Of a DNA stretch of 64,000 nt, positions 48,171 to 59,517 are shown piece by piece; positions within the stretch are counted from its first letter, which is position 1; each line of letters begins with the position of its first letter. The stretch lies in assembly GCF_000344685.1 (NCBI RefSeq), contig NW_006920414.1, positions 841,307 through 905,306 on the forward strand. The letters are read 5' to 3'. A model generated the notes under the pieces. The model ran no database searches. It was not told the DNA's origin and was given only the letters and a program-made list of their open reading frames with translations. Source of the DNA: Gloeophyllum trabeum ATCC 11539 (lineage: Eukaryota > Basidiomycota > Agaricomycetes > Gloeophyllales > Gloeophyllaceae). Both the position numbers and the translations under genes were made by a program.

Positions 48171-48637
48171 AGATACAGGCTGATGTTTTCTTTATTCGGG
48201 TCGGTAGAGTAGTGAAGGCGGGTTGTTTGTTCGGTATAGTACTGTAGATCAGGTATTCCATCTCTTTTATTCCTAAACCGCGCAGACGGTATCCTCGGCC
48301 CGGCCAGGGTCTCAGGCTGAAGCTGCGTCTGCTGCTGGGATCAATCAAAACATATGACGTGCTATGTAAAGACTCTTGTTCTCAGGTCGGTTTACTATGG
48401 CCACGCCGAGCGGCACCAGACCGAATATCTTCCTCAAAGTCCGTTCGACCGGAGTCATGGACGCCTCTGGCCACGAATCGCACAGTAAGGTTTGCCCGGA
48501 AGCATGATGGCCCAGAAAGTCCTGATCGATGAGCTCAGTCGAGCCACAACTAATTCGGGAGGGCGCGCGTGAACGGCGAAAGTTAGTCTGCGGATTACTC
48601 TCCAAAGCCCCGCAGACGGACACGAGGCCCCGCACCA
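48171..48637. other. Intergenic, promoter of secreted protein gene
   Basis: No gene supported. Leads into a TATA box. Confidence 0.5.
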
Positions 48638-48645
48638 TATAAATA
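48638..48645 (+). promoter_or_regulatory. TATA box of small secreted protein gene
   Basis: TATAAATA lies 49 bases upstream of the ATG at 48694, a close and strong match that suggests an inducible, TATA-driven gene. Position-based inference. Confidence 0.55.
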
Positions 48646-48693
48646 CAAGTATGTCCTGGAACGAATGTGGAATGTCATAGCGCCCGCCCCAGA

Positions 48694-49905
48694 ATGCACG
48701 TTCTCTTTGCATTCCTCCTCCTCTTCGTCGCGCAGGCCTACGCAGCGCCCGGCGGATTCGTGAGGGAAACGAACGGTCAGCGGATCGCGCGGGGGCTTCC
48801 CCCCTTGCCTGCGAAGCTTGGTAAGGTGCTTCCCGGACGTGACCAGTTCTACAAACCCACCCCTGCCTTCGGTGAGTATAGTCGTCCTTCTCTTGTTGCC
48901 AGCAACTGAGGCGCACGCGACGCCCTAAGGCAAGAGGTCCGCTGCTTCCGCGTCCCCCTCCCCGTCCCCCTCTGCTGCACCTGGGTTAAGGTACGTTTGG
49001 CTTATGTGTATCGATGGTAACCAATTTCTGACTATCGTAACTTGGAATCCATAGCTATATAGGCCGAATCCAGGTCCGTTCAGAAGATGGATCACCCCTG
49101 GGTTATCTGAGAAGCGCTGGAGGAATGTAAGTGACCATCCCTCGCTTGCTCGCAGCGTTTGGTTGAATGCCCTGGTCGTCAGCAATGAAATCAACGACCC
49201 TACGCCTGATGATGACCTTTATGTCCGCGTACAAGCGAATAGAGCTGGTGCACCTCACGACCTCATCGGCTTGGTATGTGCAATATCATTCGCAGTGCGA
49301 CCGTCACTAATACCCTCCAGAACCACCCCTCTGGCCCTTCGTTCCTTGGTGCTAGGGCTTCCGGCGCAGGTCACCTCGCCCGCCGATCACCAACGTACGT
49401 GTTAAACGACACTTTGGTGATGATCGCCTGTTCTAAATGACGTTCATTCATTTGCGCAGAACGCTCAATCTAGCGCCCGTTCGCCAAAGTACGCTGGATT
49501 ACCTGATCAGATCCACGGGATAAGGCCGCTCACCGATGCTACAGCTCTCCCCGGCGGTCGGCCCGCGTCGATGGCTGACGACACCTACAGTTCGGCGATA
49601 TGGTCTATGAACCTTAAGACGAAGGAGCTGAACGGTAATTCACCCAACTTTAAACCGTGAAATGGTGCTTATCACTCCTGTAGCCAAGTGGATCAACCCT
49701 GATGGAAGCACGCCGCCCACCCTAATTGCTTACGATAAGGACTCGAAGACGTTGTTCTTGACTGGCGACCTTGATGCGTACAACGAACATCACGATGCGA
49801 ATGCTTGTGCAGTGGTGCGTTCGAACCTCCCATCATCTGTGCTCGTACTTACACGACGATTCTAATCCTGCCAAATGACAGTCCTTCCATGTCACCACAG
49901 GTTAA
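48694..49905 (+). CDS. Small secreted protein of unknown function
   Basis: Proposed exons 48694-48871, 48930-48990, 49055-49126, 49183-49273, 49321-49398, 49460-49634, 49684-49814, 49882-49905; 269 aa. A clear signal peptide (MHVLFAFLLLFVAQAYA) is followed by a Pro/Ser-rich spacer (ASPSPSPSAA) and then a globular part beginning YIGRIQVRSEDGSPLGYLR, a block I associate with uncharacterised secreted Agaricomycete proteins. No catalytic motif was recognised. The donor at 49127 can pair with an acceptor giving a 29-nt intron (to 49155) or, 27 bases later, a normal 56-nt intron (to 49182); both keep frame and the longer is preferred. The last acceptor is also ambiguous: a later one would give a longer, Arg-rich tail. 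The exact 3' end is therefore uncertain. Upstream TATA box at 48638. Confidence 0.65.
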
Positions 49906-50545
49906 CACGGACTGGATTGGAACGTGTCGCGTTGTTGTTTCACGACGTATAACGATAAGACGCGGTTCAACGTGGATGTCACGCCGTTTTGGATGATGGA
50001 CTTGCGAATCGAACTTGTATTGGTTGTAGAAACAGTGCTCGGGTCGTCTCGATTCTAGTACTGGACTTTTCTGCTTGGACACTTTCCGGTGATATGTATG
50101 GACCAATAATCTTGCTGTTGTTGTATCCTTAACCTTCCCAGTACCCCTCCTACCTTCAGCTAATTACTGTACGAAGCTGTGCTATGCGGGCCCAACACGC
50201 AATGGCTGTCGCAAGGCTGTTGTGTACTTAGGCTACAAGTTGTGCGTGCGCCGCAATCGTGTGGTACGGGAGGGGGACCTAGGTGCGACTTTTCGCCGAT
50301 GTAAGCCCTTGCAAAAGAATGAATGCTAACTAGTACACCTCGATTCTTCCTCTTGATAAGTAAGTAATAAATAGCCCATGCGCGAGACACCCAGAATAAC
50401 AAGCGACACCCAGAACAACGAGCGACAGCCCTCAATTTGCGTCGACTAGTGAGGAATCAATAGCCCGTTCGTGAGATACTCGGAGTAACGAGAGGTAATC
50501 CTTGCGAGTGCTGCGGTCCAGCCAGAGGCGGCGCAGGAACAGACT
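49906..50545. other. Convergent 3' spacer, no gene
   Basis: Holds the 3' ends of the secreted protein gene (+) and the chitinase gene (-). A short direct repeat (cacccagaa-type, near 50388-50416) is visible. No gene. Confidence 0.5.
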
Positions 50546-52036
50546 TCACACCGGCCAGGACTCGGACCGGACCGTCGAGATCCATGAGGCAGCGGCATCG
50601 GGGAACTATGGAAGTCACTTCGTCATCATGGGTTCCAGCAAGCAGAATCTATCAAATATACCTGCCACACCATCACACCCCCACCTGATAATGACACGAG
50701 GAAGTCAGTCTAGTATCTCGAAGCGGTAGAACCAGTGAGAGTAGATGCACGTACTCCAGCCTTGGTTCTTGGCCTGCTGGACACAGGTGGCGAGCGTGGA
50801 CGGATCTATGTAGCCGTTATTGGCGTCACCGGTTGTGGCGGGCTTGCCGATGACGAGCTTGTTGAGGCTGACTCCGTTGGCAGCGATTTGGAAGAGCGCA
50901 GATTGTGGCCAGGTGCTCGAGGAAGTAGTAAGCAAGCCTGCGCAGGTGGTATACTCCGAGGTTCCCTCTGGCCGGTAATTCAGCATGGTTCCGATGAGAC
51001 GGAAGGGAACTACTGACGATTGTAGAACTGGATGTTGTACTGTGCCAAAATCCATGAGGATCCGGTGACACTGCAGTCGTATAGGAACGTACCCAATCAA
51101 TCAGACTGCCAACGGCTTTGTCCACTGCAAGATATCCTCCTCCGCTCCACACGTTAGGGGAGAACCTGGAAGAACTGAATAAGCTGTATGTTGCCTGATT
51201 GCGCTACATACCAAGGAGCAACCGCTAGATATAATCATCTCAGAGGAGTAACCAAGGGTGACCAGGTAGATACTTACGAGCATGGGTGATGATGTACTGT
51301 GGCGAGGGAAGCTGCTTGCGCAATTCCGTCGTGAAACTGATAAGCCAGGTCTCGGCAGCTCCAGTGCTGGCATCGAAAGCATTAAAGTCCTACAAGCAAA
51401 ATTTTACACGATGCCAATAGTGCACAGCATGTAGAACACACCTCGTAGTCGACGTCGACACCGTCCAAGCCGTACTGCTTGACCCAGGCTGCTATTGTGT
51501 CAGCAGTGCTTACGGGATCCGCACCGCTCGAAGTGGGGACATCGGTGGATCCAAAGACGGAGACGATGAGGGAAATCCCGGCAGCATGGTACTGAGACAG
51601 TATAGTAGAACGATCGGAGGCGCTGAGCGTCGTCCACTCCTGAGCTTTGTCCCAAGCACCCTCAATGAGCAGGAAGGAGAGCGCGCTGCAGGCAGGTTCA
51701 GTAGATAGTTCCAAGAACAAATATCGAAGAGGGGAAGCTCACAAGACGTTGTATCCCTGAATGAAGAATACCTTGTCAATATCTGCGTGACTTCCTCTGG
51801 CAATTTGGACGTCTTACCGTAACCTGGGAGACCGGGGGCGGACCTGTGGTGCCAGAGACGTACTTGTCACTATAGATCACCCAACGCGGCGCAGCGGGCG
51901 TCGCACGCTTGAGGATATCGCGGGCCTGCTCGTTCAGCCCGGCGTACTCGGGCTGGTCCAAATCCAGAGGGAAGGCGGACACGCTCGCCAGGAAGGCGAA
52001 GGCGGCTATGAGCCCGGAGAGGAGGAAGGAAACCAT
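50546..52036 (-). CDS. GH18 chitinase, secreted
   Basis: Ten exons on the minus strand: 52036-51818, 51756-51743, 51685-51442, 51389-51278, 51225-51213, 51165-51093, 51039-51018, 50967-50755, 50684-50662, 50605-50546; 330 aa. The enzyme hydrolyses chitin beta-1,4 bonds by substrate-assisted catalysis. A signal peptide (MVSFLLSGLIAAFAFLASVSA) and a likely propeptide ending near LKRATPAAPRW precede the barrel. The catalytic DGVDVDYE (DxxDxDxE) is at residues 152-159, and exon 3 ends exactly on its Glu. Other landmarks are YNIQFYNQ, ITHAPVAPWFSPNVWSGGGY and the final VMVWQFPD. Exons 2 (14 nt) and 5 (13 nt) are microexons, and without exon 5 the ITHAPVAPWF motif is lost. No carbohydrate-binding module is seen. 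In fungi such short GH18 enzymes act in wall remodelling, autolysis or mycoparasitism; which applies here is not decidable. Confidence 0.9.
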
Positions 52037-52107
52037 CACTCGGCAGATGAAGCTGGACCTGGACGAGTACCGGCGGGGAGTGCTGGACGAGCAGACAGGG
52101 CGTCTGG

Positions 52108-52114
52108 ATTTATA
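52108..52114 (-). promoter_or_regulatory. TATA box of chitinase gene
   Basis: On the minus strand this reads tataaat, 72-78 bases upstream of the chitinase ATG at 52036. Position-based inference. Confidence 0.5.
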
Positions 52115-53419
52115 CTCTGGAGTACGAGTACCCCAGGAAGTGGGTGTGCGGTAGCTCAGGGAAAGCCCTCCCAAATGGTCGAAGGACGCATGAGGTCTAC
52201 ATGCCAAACCAGCTCACCATGCGGGAGAAAGCGTAGAGAAAAGACCCGCGGGTAGTCCTGATCGCCAGGATGTTGCACCTCCAGGCTGCAGGATAGCAAG
52301 TATGGGTGTCACGAGCAATGGAGGATCCTTGCTATCAAGGGCCTCCGCATGCTGAGCAAGGCTAGGGGGTATCAACTAGGCCGGGGATTGGTCGTAAAGT
52401 CTGCAGGAAATGATAGCGAAGAAGTACGGGCGCTGCTCAACGGCACCAGCGGATCGAGGAAGCAGCTGCTACATTGGCTGGATACGCGTGTGCACTCAGA
52501 CGAGACGGCCGATGAGCATCCAAGACGTCTATATTTGGGCCATTGCACTTGCTATCCCAGTACCGATAGCGCTGGGACCGTATGGCCAATAGGACAGACC
52601 GCAGCGACGACCAGAGAGTAACCCACATCCCAGGTAGTCGTGCACCTGGCCTGCTGTGCTCGTAGGCCTGAGCAGCAGTGCAGCAAATGTTGACTTACCC
52701 GTTGTTGCATATCATGAGTCCGGGGTGGACATGGACATGGACATGATATCCTCGTGGCACCCCTGTACAGATAGAAGTCGATCCGCACCTAAATGGTCCG
52801 AGAGGAGAGCACGGAACGAAAGCTGGAAGGACCGTCGTTGGAGATACGGTAGGATGTGGTCTGCCGCGCCCATGAGAAGCACGGCATGTGCTGATACGAG
52901 TCCATGGGCACACATGGGTCGTACATTTCCCATGAGCGTCATGGATATCTACGACGCAGACGTTAATTTTAGGATGACAAAAGAGACATCTCTGTCGTCC
53001 GAAGCCCGCAGCAGTCTTAAATCGTTGTATCCTGGGATATGATACAGCTACAGCGCGATGCATATGTCTGCCGTTGCACATCGATGATAGCAGAGTATCA
53101 CACTGACGAGTCCGGAGATATTGGTCAGAACCGGTGATAATGGAGGGAGTTACGGCTACTGCTACCGCATGGCGGCTAATTATGCCATACTGCAGCAGCG
53201 AAAACGCAACCAGGGATGGATGTCGAATGTAACTTGGCTGGAATTACCGCCACAAGGTCACAGCTCGTCGGAATGATCCGGCTTCCGCATCAGGGAGATT
53301 TCGGACAGCACGCAGTTGGCCAATCATCACGGTCGGCCTGGCAGGTAAATGCATCTCTTCTTTTCTAGGCCTATACCTATTGATTACGAACATCTTAAGG
53401 CAGACACCGCCCAAGGTAA
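52115..53419. other. Intergenic, no supported gene
   Basis: About 1.3 kb with overlapping short frames on both strands and no family resemblance. A short ggacat triplication occurs near 52727-52744. Confidence 0.5.
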
Positions 53420-54610
53420 CTAGACTAGTGTACTCCAGAACTGAATGGTATCCTCTGGTTGATCCCAATGAGCCTGCCAGACCCGTCAGAATCACACCCT
53501 ACAATTCTCGACTCAAGAGAGAGAACCTACAAAATGATTCCCATTCATAGAGTGTACCTCAAGCTTCCGGTATGTCTTCCCTTCCATCTCCATCTCCTCT
53601 ATCTTCTTCCGCAGTTGCGCAGCGCCCCAGACAATATCAGGGTTCGTCTGCCGGCACCACACCAACTTGACCTTCAAGCCCGGAAACCCCTCCGCCTCCC
53701 GCTTATCCGTAAATATCCTCTCGAAATTCTCTCTGAACACCTCCGCGCCCATGTACCGCACGAACCCTTCCCCGCGCTGCAGCGCCTCGGGGTCCGACAC
53801 CGCCGCGTCCAGCCGGTGATATGTGGGTGACGGGTTGTCGAGGCTCCGCGTCGCGAGCCCCGCGACGCACCCAGACTCGGGGTCGGGGTGCTGGTAGTAC
53901 CCCGTCACCCAGATGTTGAAGACGGCGGCTTTTTGCGCCATGGAGGGGATGGAGGGGTCGCGGAAGACGTTGTAGAGGTCGGGGGGCTGGACGAAGCCGA
54001 AGACGTACGAGGGGCTGTCTGGATGGGTCCCGTTTCGACGCATTATTCCTCAGGAGGGGTGAATCTCGTACCATATATAATATAACCCCTGAGGTAATCC
54101 CTCAACAACGCTTTCTTGTCTTCCTCCAGAAGCCCAAGGTTGGCGATGGCCGCGGACGTCTGCGCGTTCCCGGAGGACCACGCCAGCACGGATATCCCAC
54201 CGCTCCCGTCCGCACCCACTTTCGGGATCCCCGACGAGCGCGCGTACCACGCCAGGAACGACGCGATGTCCAGCCCGAGCCCGCGCAGCGCCGCCGCCTG
54301 CTCGTCCACGCGGGGGCTCCGGATCTGCACGATCTCCTTGGGGGAGATGCGCGTCGAGCCCGGGTAGTCCCGCCGGTTCAGCAGGACGAGGCGCAGGGAG
54401 TGCTGCGGTGCCAGAGGGAGGAGACGGTGGAAGACGGCTAAGTGTGGTGGGTCAGTTGTTTCGGGGAGATGGTGGGTGTCTGGGGGTGTTACCGCTGTGA
54501 TAGCTTGTGCCGTGGATGATGAGGAGGGTTGTGTAGGTGCCGTCGTGCGGTGCGCCGCTGTCTTCGTAAAAGAACTGGACAGCTTTGTCGTTTACTGGCT
54601 CTGAGATCAT
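53420..54610 (-). CDS. Alpha/beta hydrolase
   Basis: Exons on the minus strand: 54610-54493, 54437-54072, 54018-53531, 53473-53420; 341 aa. Alpha/beta-hydrolase fold: LLIIHGTSYHS (strand and oxyanion-type HG), LVLLNRRDYPGST, nucleophile-elbow LAWSSGNAQ (A-W-S-S-G, a slight departure from GxSxG), and a catalytic His in GNHFAHWDQPED, which is assembled across intron 3 (53474-53530). The lid region holds PSYVFGFVQPPDLYNVFRDP. The ATG at 54610 is chosen because it aligns with the start of the paralogue at 61600 (MLSDPVNDRG against MISEPVNDKA). Substrate unknown. A paralogue lies 7 kb away on the opposite strand with the same four-exon structure. Confidence 0.8.
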
Positions 54611-56439
54611 TGCTGCGTATAAGGCAGCAATCAACGACGATGCAATGCTGGAGACCCTCTCGGGACGACGCCAGTCATTGTGGGAGAAACCAGAGAAGTA
54701 ATGGTAGCCATGAGAACCTATGACAGCACGGCTCTCGCAGGATATCCCACCGAGGATGAGAAACGGGAGAGTAAAGAACCAAGTTGATTATAGCCTCGGA
54801 ACCGCTTGCGGCACCGGCGTATCTTGACAAGTTTGCGCTGTGAACAGGGCAGGATAAGAGCAAAATCTTAGATTCACTTTTGATATTGCAGCTGACTTCC
54901 GTCCAGAATACGACGGCAAAGGCTCACACGACACAGATGCTTCCAGTCCGAGTCGTTCAAGCGGCTCCATAGTGCGTGTATCCCCTACAGAGGCGCGCTG
55001 ACGACTGGACATGCGGCACGCTGATGTCCTCGCATTTAAAAGGTATCCTGTTCTGTTTCAAGCTGAACCGAGCGGAGGCGAGCTGTATGGACTTGTCAGA
55101 GGAGGTCGAAAGAGAATACCTACTTCAGACTGACCGAAGCCTAGGCCTCGGTCGTTGAAATGGCGCTTCAGACCCATCATTGTTTTGGGATCCAGTCTCG
55201 CTGTCGGCGCAGTACACTATAGCTAGGATGCGGTATCAAGTGGTAAGGGATTTCGTGTAAAGTGGATGCTGGAATGTTGAGACGAACCGAGGGTGAAGCT
55301 GAAGTCGGTCTCTCCTCCTGCCCTCCACTTAATACTTCACTTCATCGCGGAATCTGCCCAAGGCCTGCGAAGCTAGTACCTCCGATCGCTGGTACCGGTG
55401 ACCTACCCGAGGCGACCTTTCAGATGCTAAGATGCTTACCGTTCACTTCACCGTTTGATGTAACATCTGCTTTGCCGTGCCAGATATATGACTCGAGCTG
55501 GCCCTTCGATACTAGGCCATCCTGAAACAACTGAGTCTATCTGGCGTTCCCACTTCTTGCGGTCTCGACGCTTCTCCCAACTAGTGTTGATCCTCGGTTC
55601 TCTCATAAACTACGTCTTCCTCTGCTTCTTCGGCGACAACCCTCTGAATGAAACATACCAACTGCATCCACCGGGCTCACTCCCTGGAACGGCCATACTA
55701 AACACGACCTGGCGCAGGAGCAACGCTACCCGGAAGCAGACGAAGAAGTGTGGAGACCTCAGGGAGAGCAGCACGCGCGGAACACGCCTTGGCTCGGTGA
55801 AGCCGGGATGGAACTGGGCGCTATTGTAGCAATGAGCCTTGGACAGCGGTCTGAGGGCAGGGGCGGCCCCCGGAATGTTGTGATGCACCTCGTCTTGCAA
55901 GCTAGGACCGAAGTATGGACAGTGATAGGAGACATATTGTATCGCTGATAGTAACAATTGTGCCTATGATACATTTAGTTGAAGCCTCTGTGGCTTACGC
56001 TGACCGAACGTCGAAAACAGGGCTTGCCAGTGAGAACTTGAAGTGATACTGACCTTTCGTGATTGATGTCACAGCCGGAGTTGCCCTGAAAGTGGAACCT
56101 ATGATATTTATATACCACTAATAACCTTTTTTCTCGGTTCTGATTGGCTGTTCAAGATTGGCCGGCCGTGGTAAGTGCCACAAGAACAATGAGGCTGTGA
56201 CACTGTGACCTAACGCGTCGATGACGGACGCGTTCGTCTGGACGAGCCACTGCAAGTGACTCCATCTTCAGAGATTGGGACCCAGACCAGCTTGTGGGTG
56301 TCTTCATCAACTAGTCTATCTGTCCGTGTTTTCCGACTGGTTCCGCGTCGTCGAGCAGCGGCATGTGTCACGGCAGTGCTGTGCAAGCCAGGGTGACCCA
56401 ACCTACTTTGGCTCTGGTTCAAATATTGCTTTTGGGTGA
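54611..56439. other. Intergenic, no supported gene (about 1.8 kb)
   Basis: Region between the divergent hydrolase (-) and kinase (+) genes. Open frames are short or antisense to each other and match no family I recognise. No repeat was seen. Confidence 0.45.
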
Positions 56440-56522
56440 TATATAAACAGCTGTCGCCACTGGTGCGTGCACATTCCTTTCTCTTCATTATGTCGAAAGG
56501 TGCAAGTCAACGTCACCCCTGA
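56440..56522 (+). promoter_or_regulatory. TATA box and short uORF before FunK1 gene
   Basis: TATATAAA at 56440-56447 lies 43 bases before an ATG at 56490 that opens an 11-codon frame (stop included, ending 56522). The next ATG, at 56579, begins the long kinase frame. The upstream ORF could dampen translation. Alternatively the 56490 ATG was once the start of the kinase: the kinase frame is open back through KSTSPLKKGTNPEGNSEH, which looks like FunK1 N-terminal sequence, and only a one-base shift near 56498-56500 separates the two frames. Confidence 0.45.
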
Positions 56523-56578
56523 AGAAGGGGACCAACCCGGAGGGTAACTCGGAACATATCATCGAACACATCAAAGAA

Positions 56579-58784
56579 ATGGCCAGCGAGGAACTGGCAG
56601 GCTACCAAGCATCAGGAATCGATGGCCTGGTTGAGCACATATTTCCCGACATCGCTCTCCCTTGCCCCCTTCAAGCAATATATGATCACATCTCCAAGCC
56701 CGGAGGCAAATATCTACCCGGAGAAGAGGAGTGGGATGCGTGCCCGAACCTCAACCTACGATCCGCGAGTGGTAAGCAGGAGAAGAAGCTAGCCTTTCTT
56801 CTGAAAGGCCTCTCCGGCGACATCGGCACCTTCGTTCGTACTACATTCCATTACGATGTCCATCCCCGGGCTGTTACGGGCAACTTCGCGGGGGGCGTCA
56901 GCCTTCCCAGAGGCCCTCCAAATACCGGTCGGCATCCCGATCTCCTTTTCTTTGAGAAGGGTGCAGCATATACATGGGAGAATGTTGTTGGCTGTTGGGA
57001 GCTCAAGAATAACAGCAGCTCTGACAACAAGCACGAAGCGCGTCGCCAACTCGCCGAGCGCGCTCTCATGATCTATGAATCTCAGGACAACAGGCGCTTC
57101 GTACCGGGAGTGTCTGTCCTCGGTTACCAGATTATCTTGCATGTCATCGATCGTGCCGGTGAAGTGTCGTCTGCTCCATTCGACATGCGTACAGAGCCTC
57201 TCTTGTTCCTGCGTCTCGTGGTGGGCTTCATGTTTTCGGGGCGGGAATACCTTGGCTTTGATCCCAATATCAAGGAGCTTGACGACGGGAGTCGTTGCAT
57301 AACGATAAAGAACAAGACGTACATGATCCACCAGAGGTTGCACAAAAGCCATAACCTTCGTGGACGCGGGACCTCTTGTTGGCGGGCAACTTGTGAAGGC
57401 GCCGCGTATGCCATCAAAGACTATTGGACGGACAAGAGTCGTGCGTCCACGGAGGCCAAGTTGCTCTCGAAGGCCAAAGGAGTGGAAGGGGTACCAACCT
57501 TGGTAGCTCACGATATCATCACCTTCAACGGGAAACAGGACACGACAGGCCTAGTCCGCAAAGTACTTGACAATCCTCTGTACAGAGAGCAGTGGGAGAT
57601 TTTTGATATCCGCGTTCATCGCCGTCTTGTCTTAATGCCATTTGCTATGCCTATCTACTACTTCAAAACGAAGAAGGAGTTAATCGGGGCTTTCATAGAT
57701 ACTATCCAAGGTATGTCTGTCCTAGATGGTTAATGCGACATCCGCGAATGACGGCCGGTCTGTGCTTATAGCGCACAAGGACTTGTTGGAGAAGGCCAAA
57801 ATCCTTCATCGAGATATCAGTATTAGTAATCTCATGCTTGTGGCGCAGATGGAAACTGGCCGTAAACACAGACGGGGTCTTCTTATCGACCTAGACTATG
57901 CGACGGAATATCCTGAACCGGAACACAGGCAGACGGCTCAAGGTGCCAGAACGGTTAGTGCACCGAACACATCTTCCACAGTTGTGCTAATGATTTCACA
58001 GGGCACGACCCCGTTTATGGCCCTTGAACTACTGAAAAGTGGTGCAAAGGTTGCCCACAAGCCCGAATGGGACTTAGAATCATTCCTCTACGTGCTCATA
58101 TGGATTTGTGTCCTCTACTTCGGGCCGTGCAATAGACGACGCACAGATGTGCTAGTCAATGACACCACCTTGAGTGGCTGGCTGAGAGGTGATTTCAAGA
58201 CAATTTGGGAGAACAAACTCGGCAGGATGAAGCTTGACGAACTTTGGGCCGACTTGCTGGACGAATTTGCCCCTTATTTCGAGGATCTCAAGTCGTGCAT
58301 TTCCGAGTGGCGAGCACACCTTTTCCAAAGCTCCGATCCGCGAACGCACGACAAGGTCATTGCCATCCTGCGGGAGACTTACAACAAACTTCCGGACGAA
58401 GAGGAGCCCTTCACAGACCCCACGCTCGTGATTGCGGGCCCCTCGGCACAAGCATCCGCGGGGCAGGATACTGCACTGCCTGTCACCCCAAAGCGAACGA
58501 GGAAGGAGTCAGATTTCTCGGACGTCAATCGACGGGAGGATGTGATGCATGGCGGGAAGCGCCTGCGCAAAGACAAGCTGGAGAATGCCTACTATTCGGA
58601 GCAACTTTTCCCGTCAGGCGGCCAGAGCTCTCATCAAGCCTCCCTGGGCAGCTTCGCACCGACGGACGCAGAGGAAGGGTGTTCCTCGTCTGCTTCGGGG
58701 TCCGTAGAACCCGCCCACCCGCTCCGAAGGACTCGCAGGGAAAGTGTGCCGTCGTTGAAGGTACGGGAGAGTAGGAGGTCCTGA
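56579..58784 (+). CDS. FunK1-type protein kinase
   Basis: Exons 56579-57710, 57772-57953, 58002-58784; 698 aa. FunK1 kinases are a family expanded in Agaricomycetes, of largely unknown substrates. Seen: a long N-terminal region, the ATP-anchoring lysine in GAAYAIKDYW near residue 278, the catalytic loop ILHRDISISNLML near 388-400, a metal-binding LIDLDYATEY near 416 in place of DFG, then GTTPFMALELL and DLESFLYVLIWI, the family's usual continuation, and a Ser-rich basic tail with KRTRKESDF. Intron 2 (57954-58001) is 48 nt and stop-free, lying between the metal-binding loop and GTTPFMA, so retention would insert 16 residues into the activation segment. The start at 56579 is the first ATG in frame, but family-like sequence continues upstream without an ATG. 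Confidence 0.85.
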
Positions 58785-59517
58785 AGCAGCTGAAGTCCGC
58801 AAGCCTGGTTCGGGATATGGAGGGAATAGGATTGTTTGGTTAAATATGTGGTTGGATGTGTGCGGTATCTACTGGAGGTTGTAAGTTCGCTGTTTCTGCT
58901 GTCGCTCGCTGTCATGTCGTATGTGCTCTGTCCTCGCTGTCGCAATGATGAGTTCTCTGTTCTACATGTGCATATGGACCGTTTAGCGCTCTCCGTCGAT
59001 AAACCATCGCGTTAAGTAGAAGAGTGATCAACGACTGGATGAACTCTTCGCAATTCGCCCTTCCTTGCCATTCTCATGGCACTATGTAGTCGCTCAAGAT
59101 CAAGCTCTGGGCATGTGATTCGCCTATCGGCCACCAGGACGTACGTGGTATTTACGCATAACAATGCATCTATCTATCTATCGTCAAGAAACAGAGCACC
59201 GTATAATTACACTATAATGTTACATTCCCAAGCGATCATCAATCAATCCGAGTCGTCCAAAGTGGTTCGCTTCGTCAAGTAATCCGATACCAGTCCGTGT
59301 ATGCGTGCGAGGGGTATGCTGAGTGATGCAATAAAAGAATACGGGACGTGATCAAGGCGAACGCGTGAATCGGAAAAGGCCAAATAAGGAATAGGGAACG
59401 CCCCAGTCAAAGGACTCCTGTTAAGTAGTTTCTCGGCACAAAACAAGCACGAGGCCCCCCTTACCCCCCCGTGCCTGCCAAGTTTCGGCACAGACAGCCG
59501 TCGGTCAGTCGACCCCC
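58785..59517. other. Convergent 3' spacer, no gene
   Basis: 3' region shared by the kinase (+) and the tail-anchored protein (-). No gene supported. Confidence 0.5.

Noticed and set aside
52656..53081. 128-codon frames on both strands
   Set aside because: Mutually antisense, no family resemblance, no splice or promoter support.
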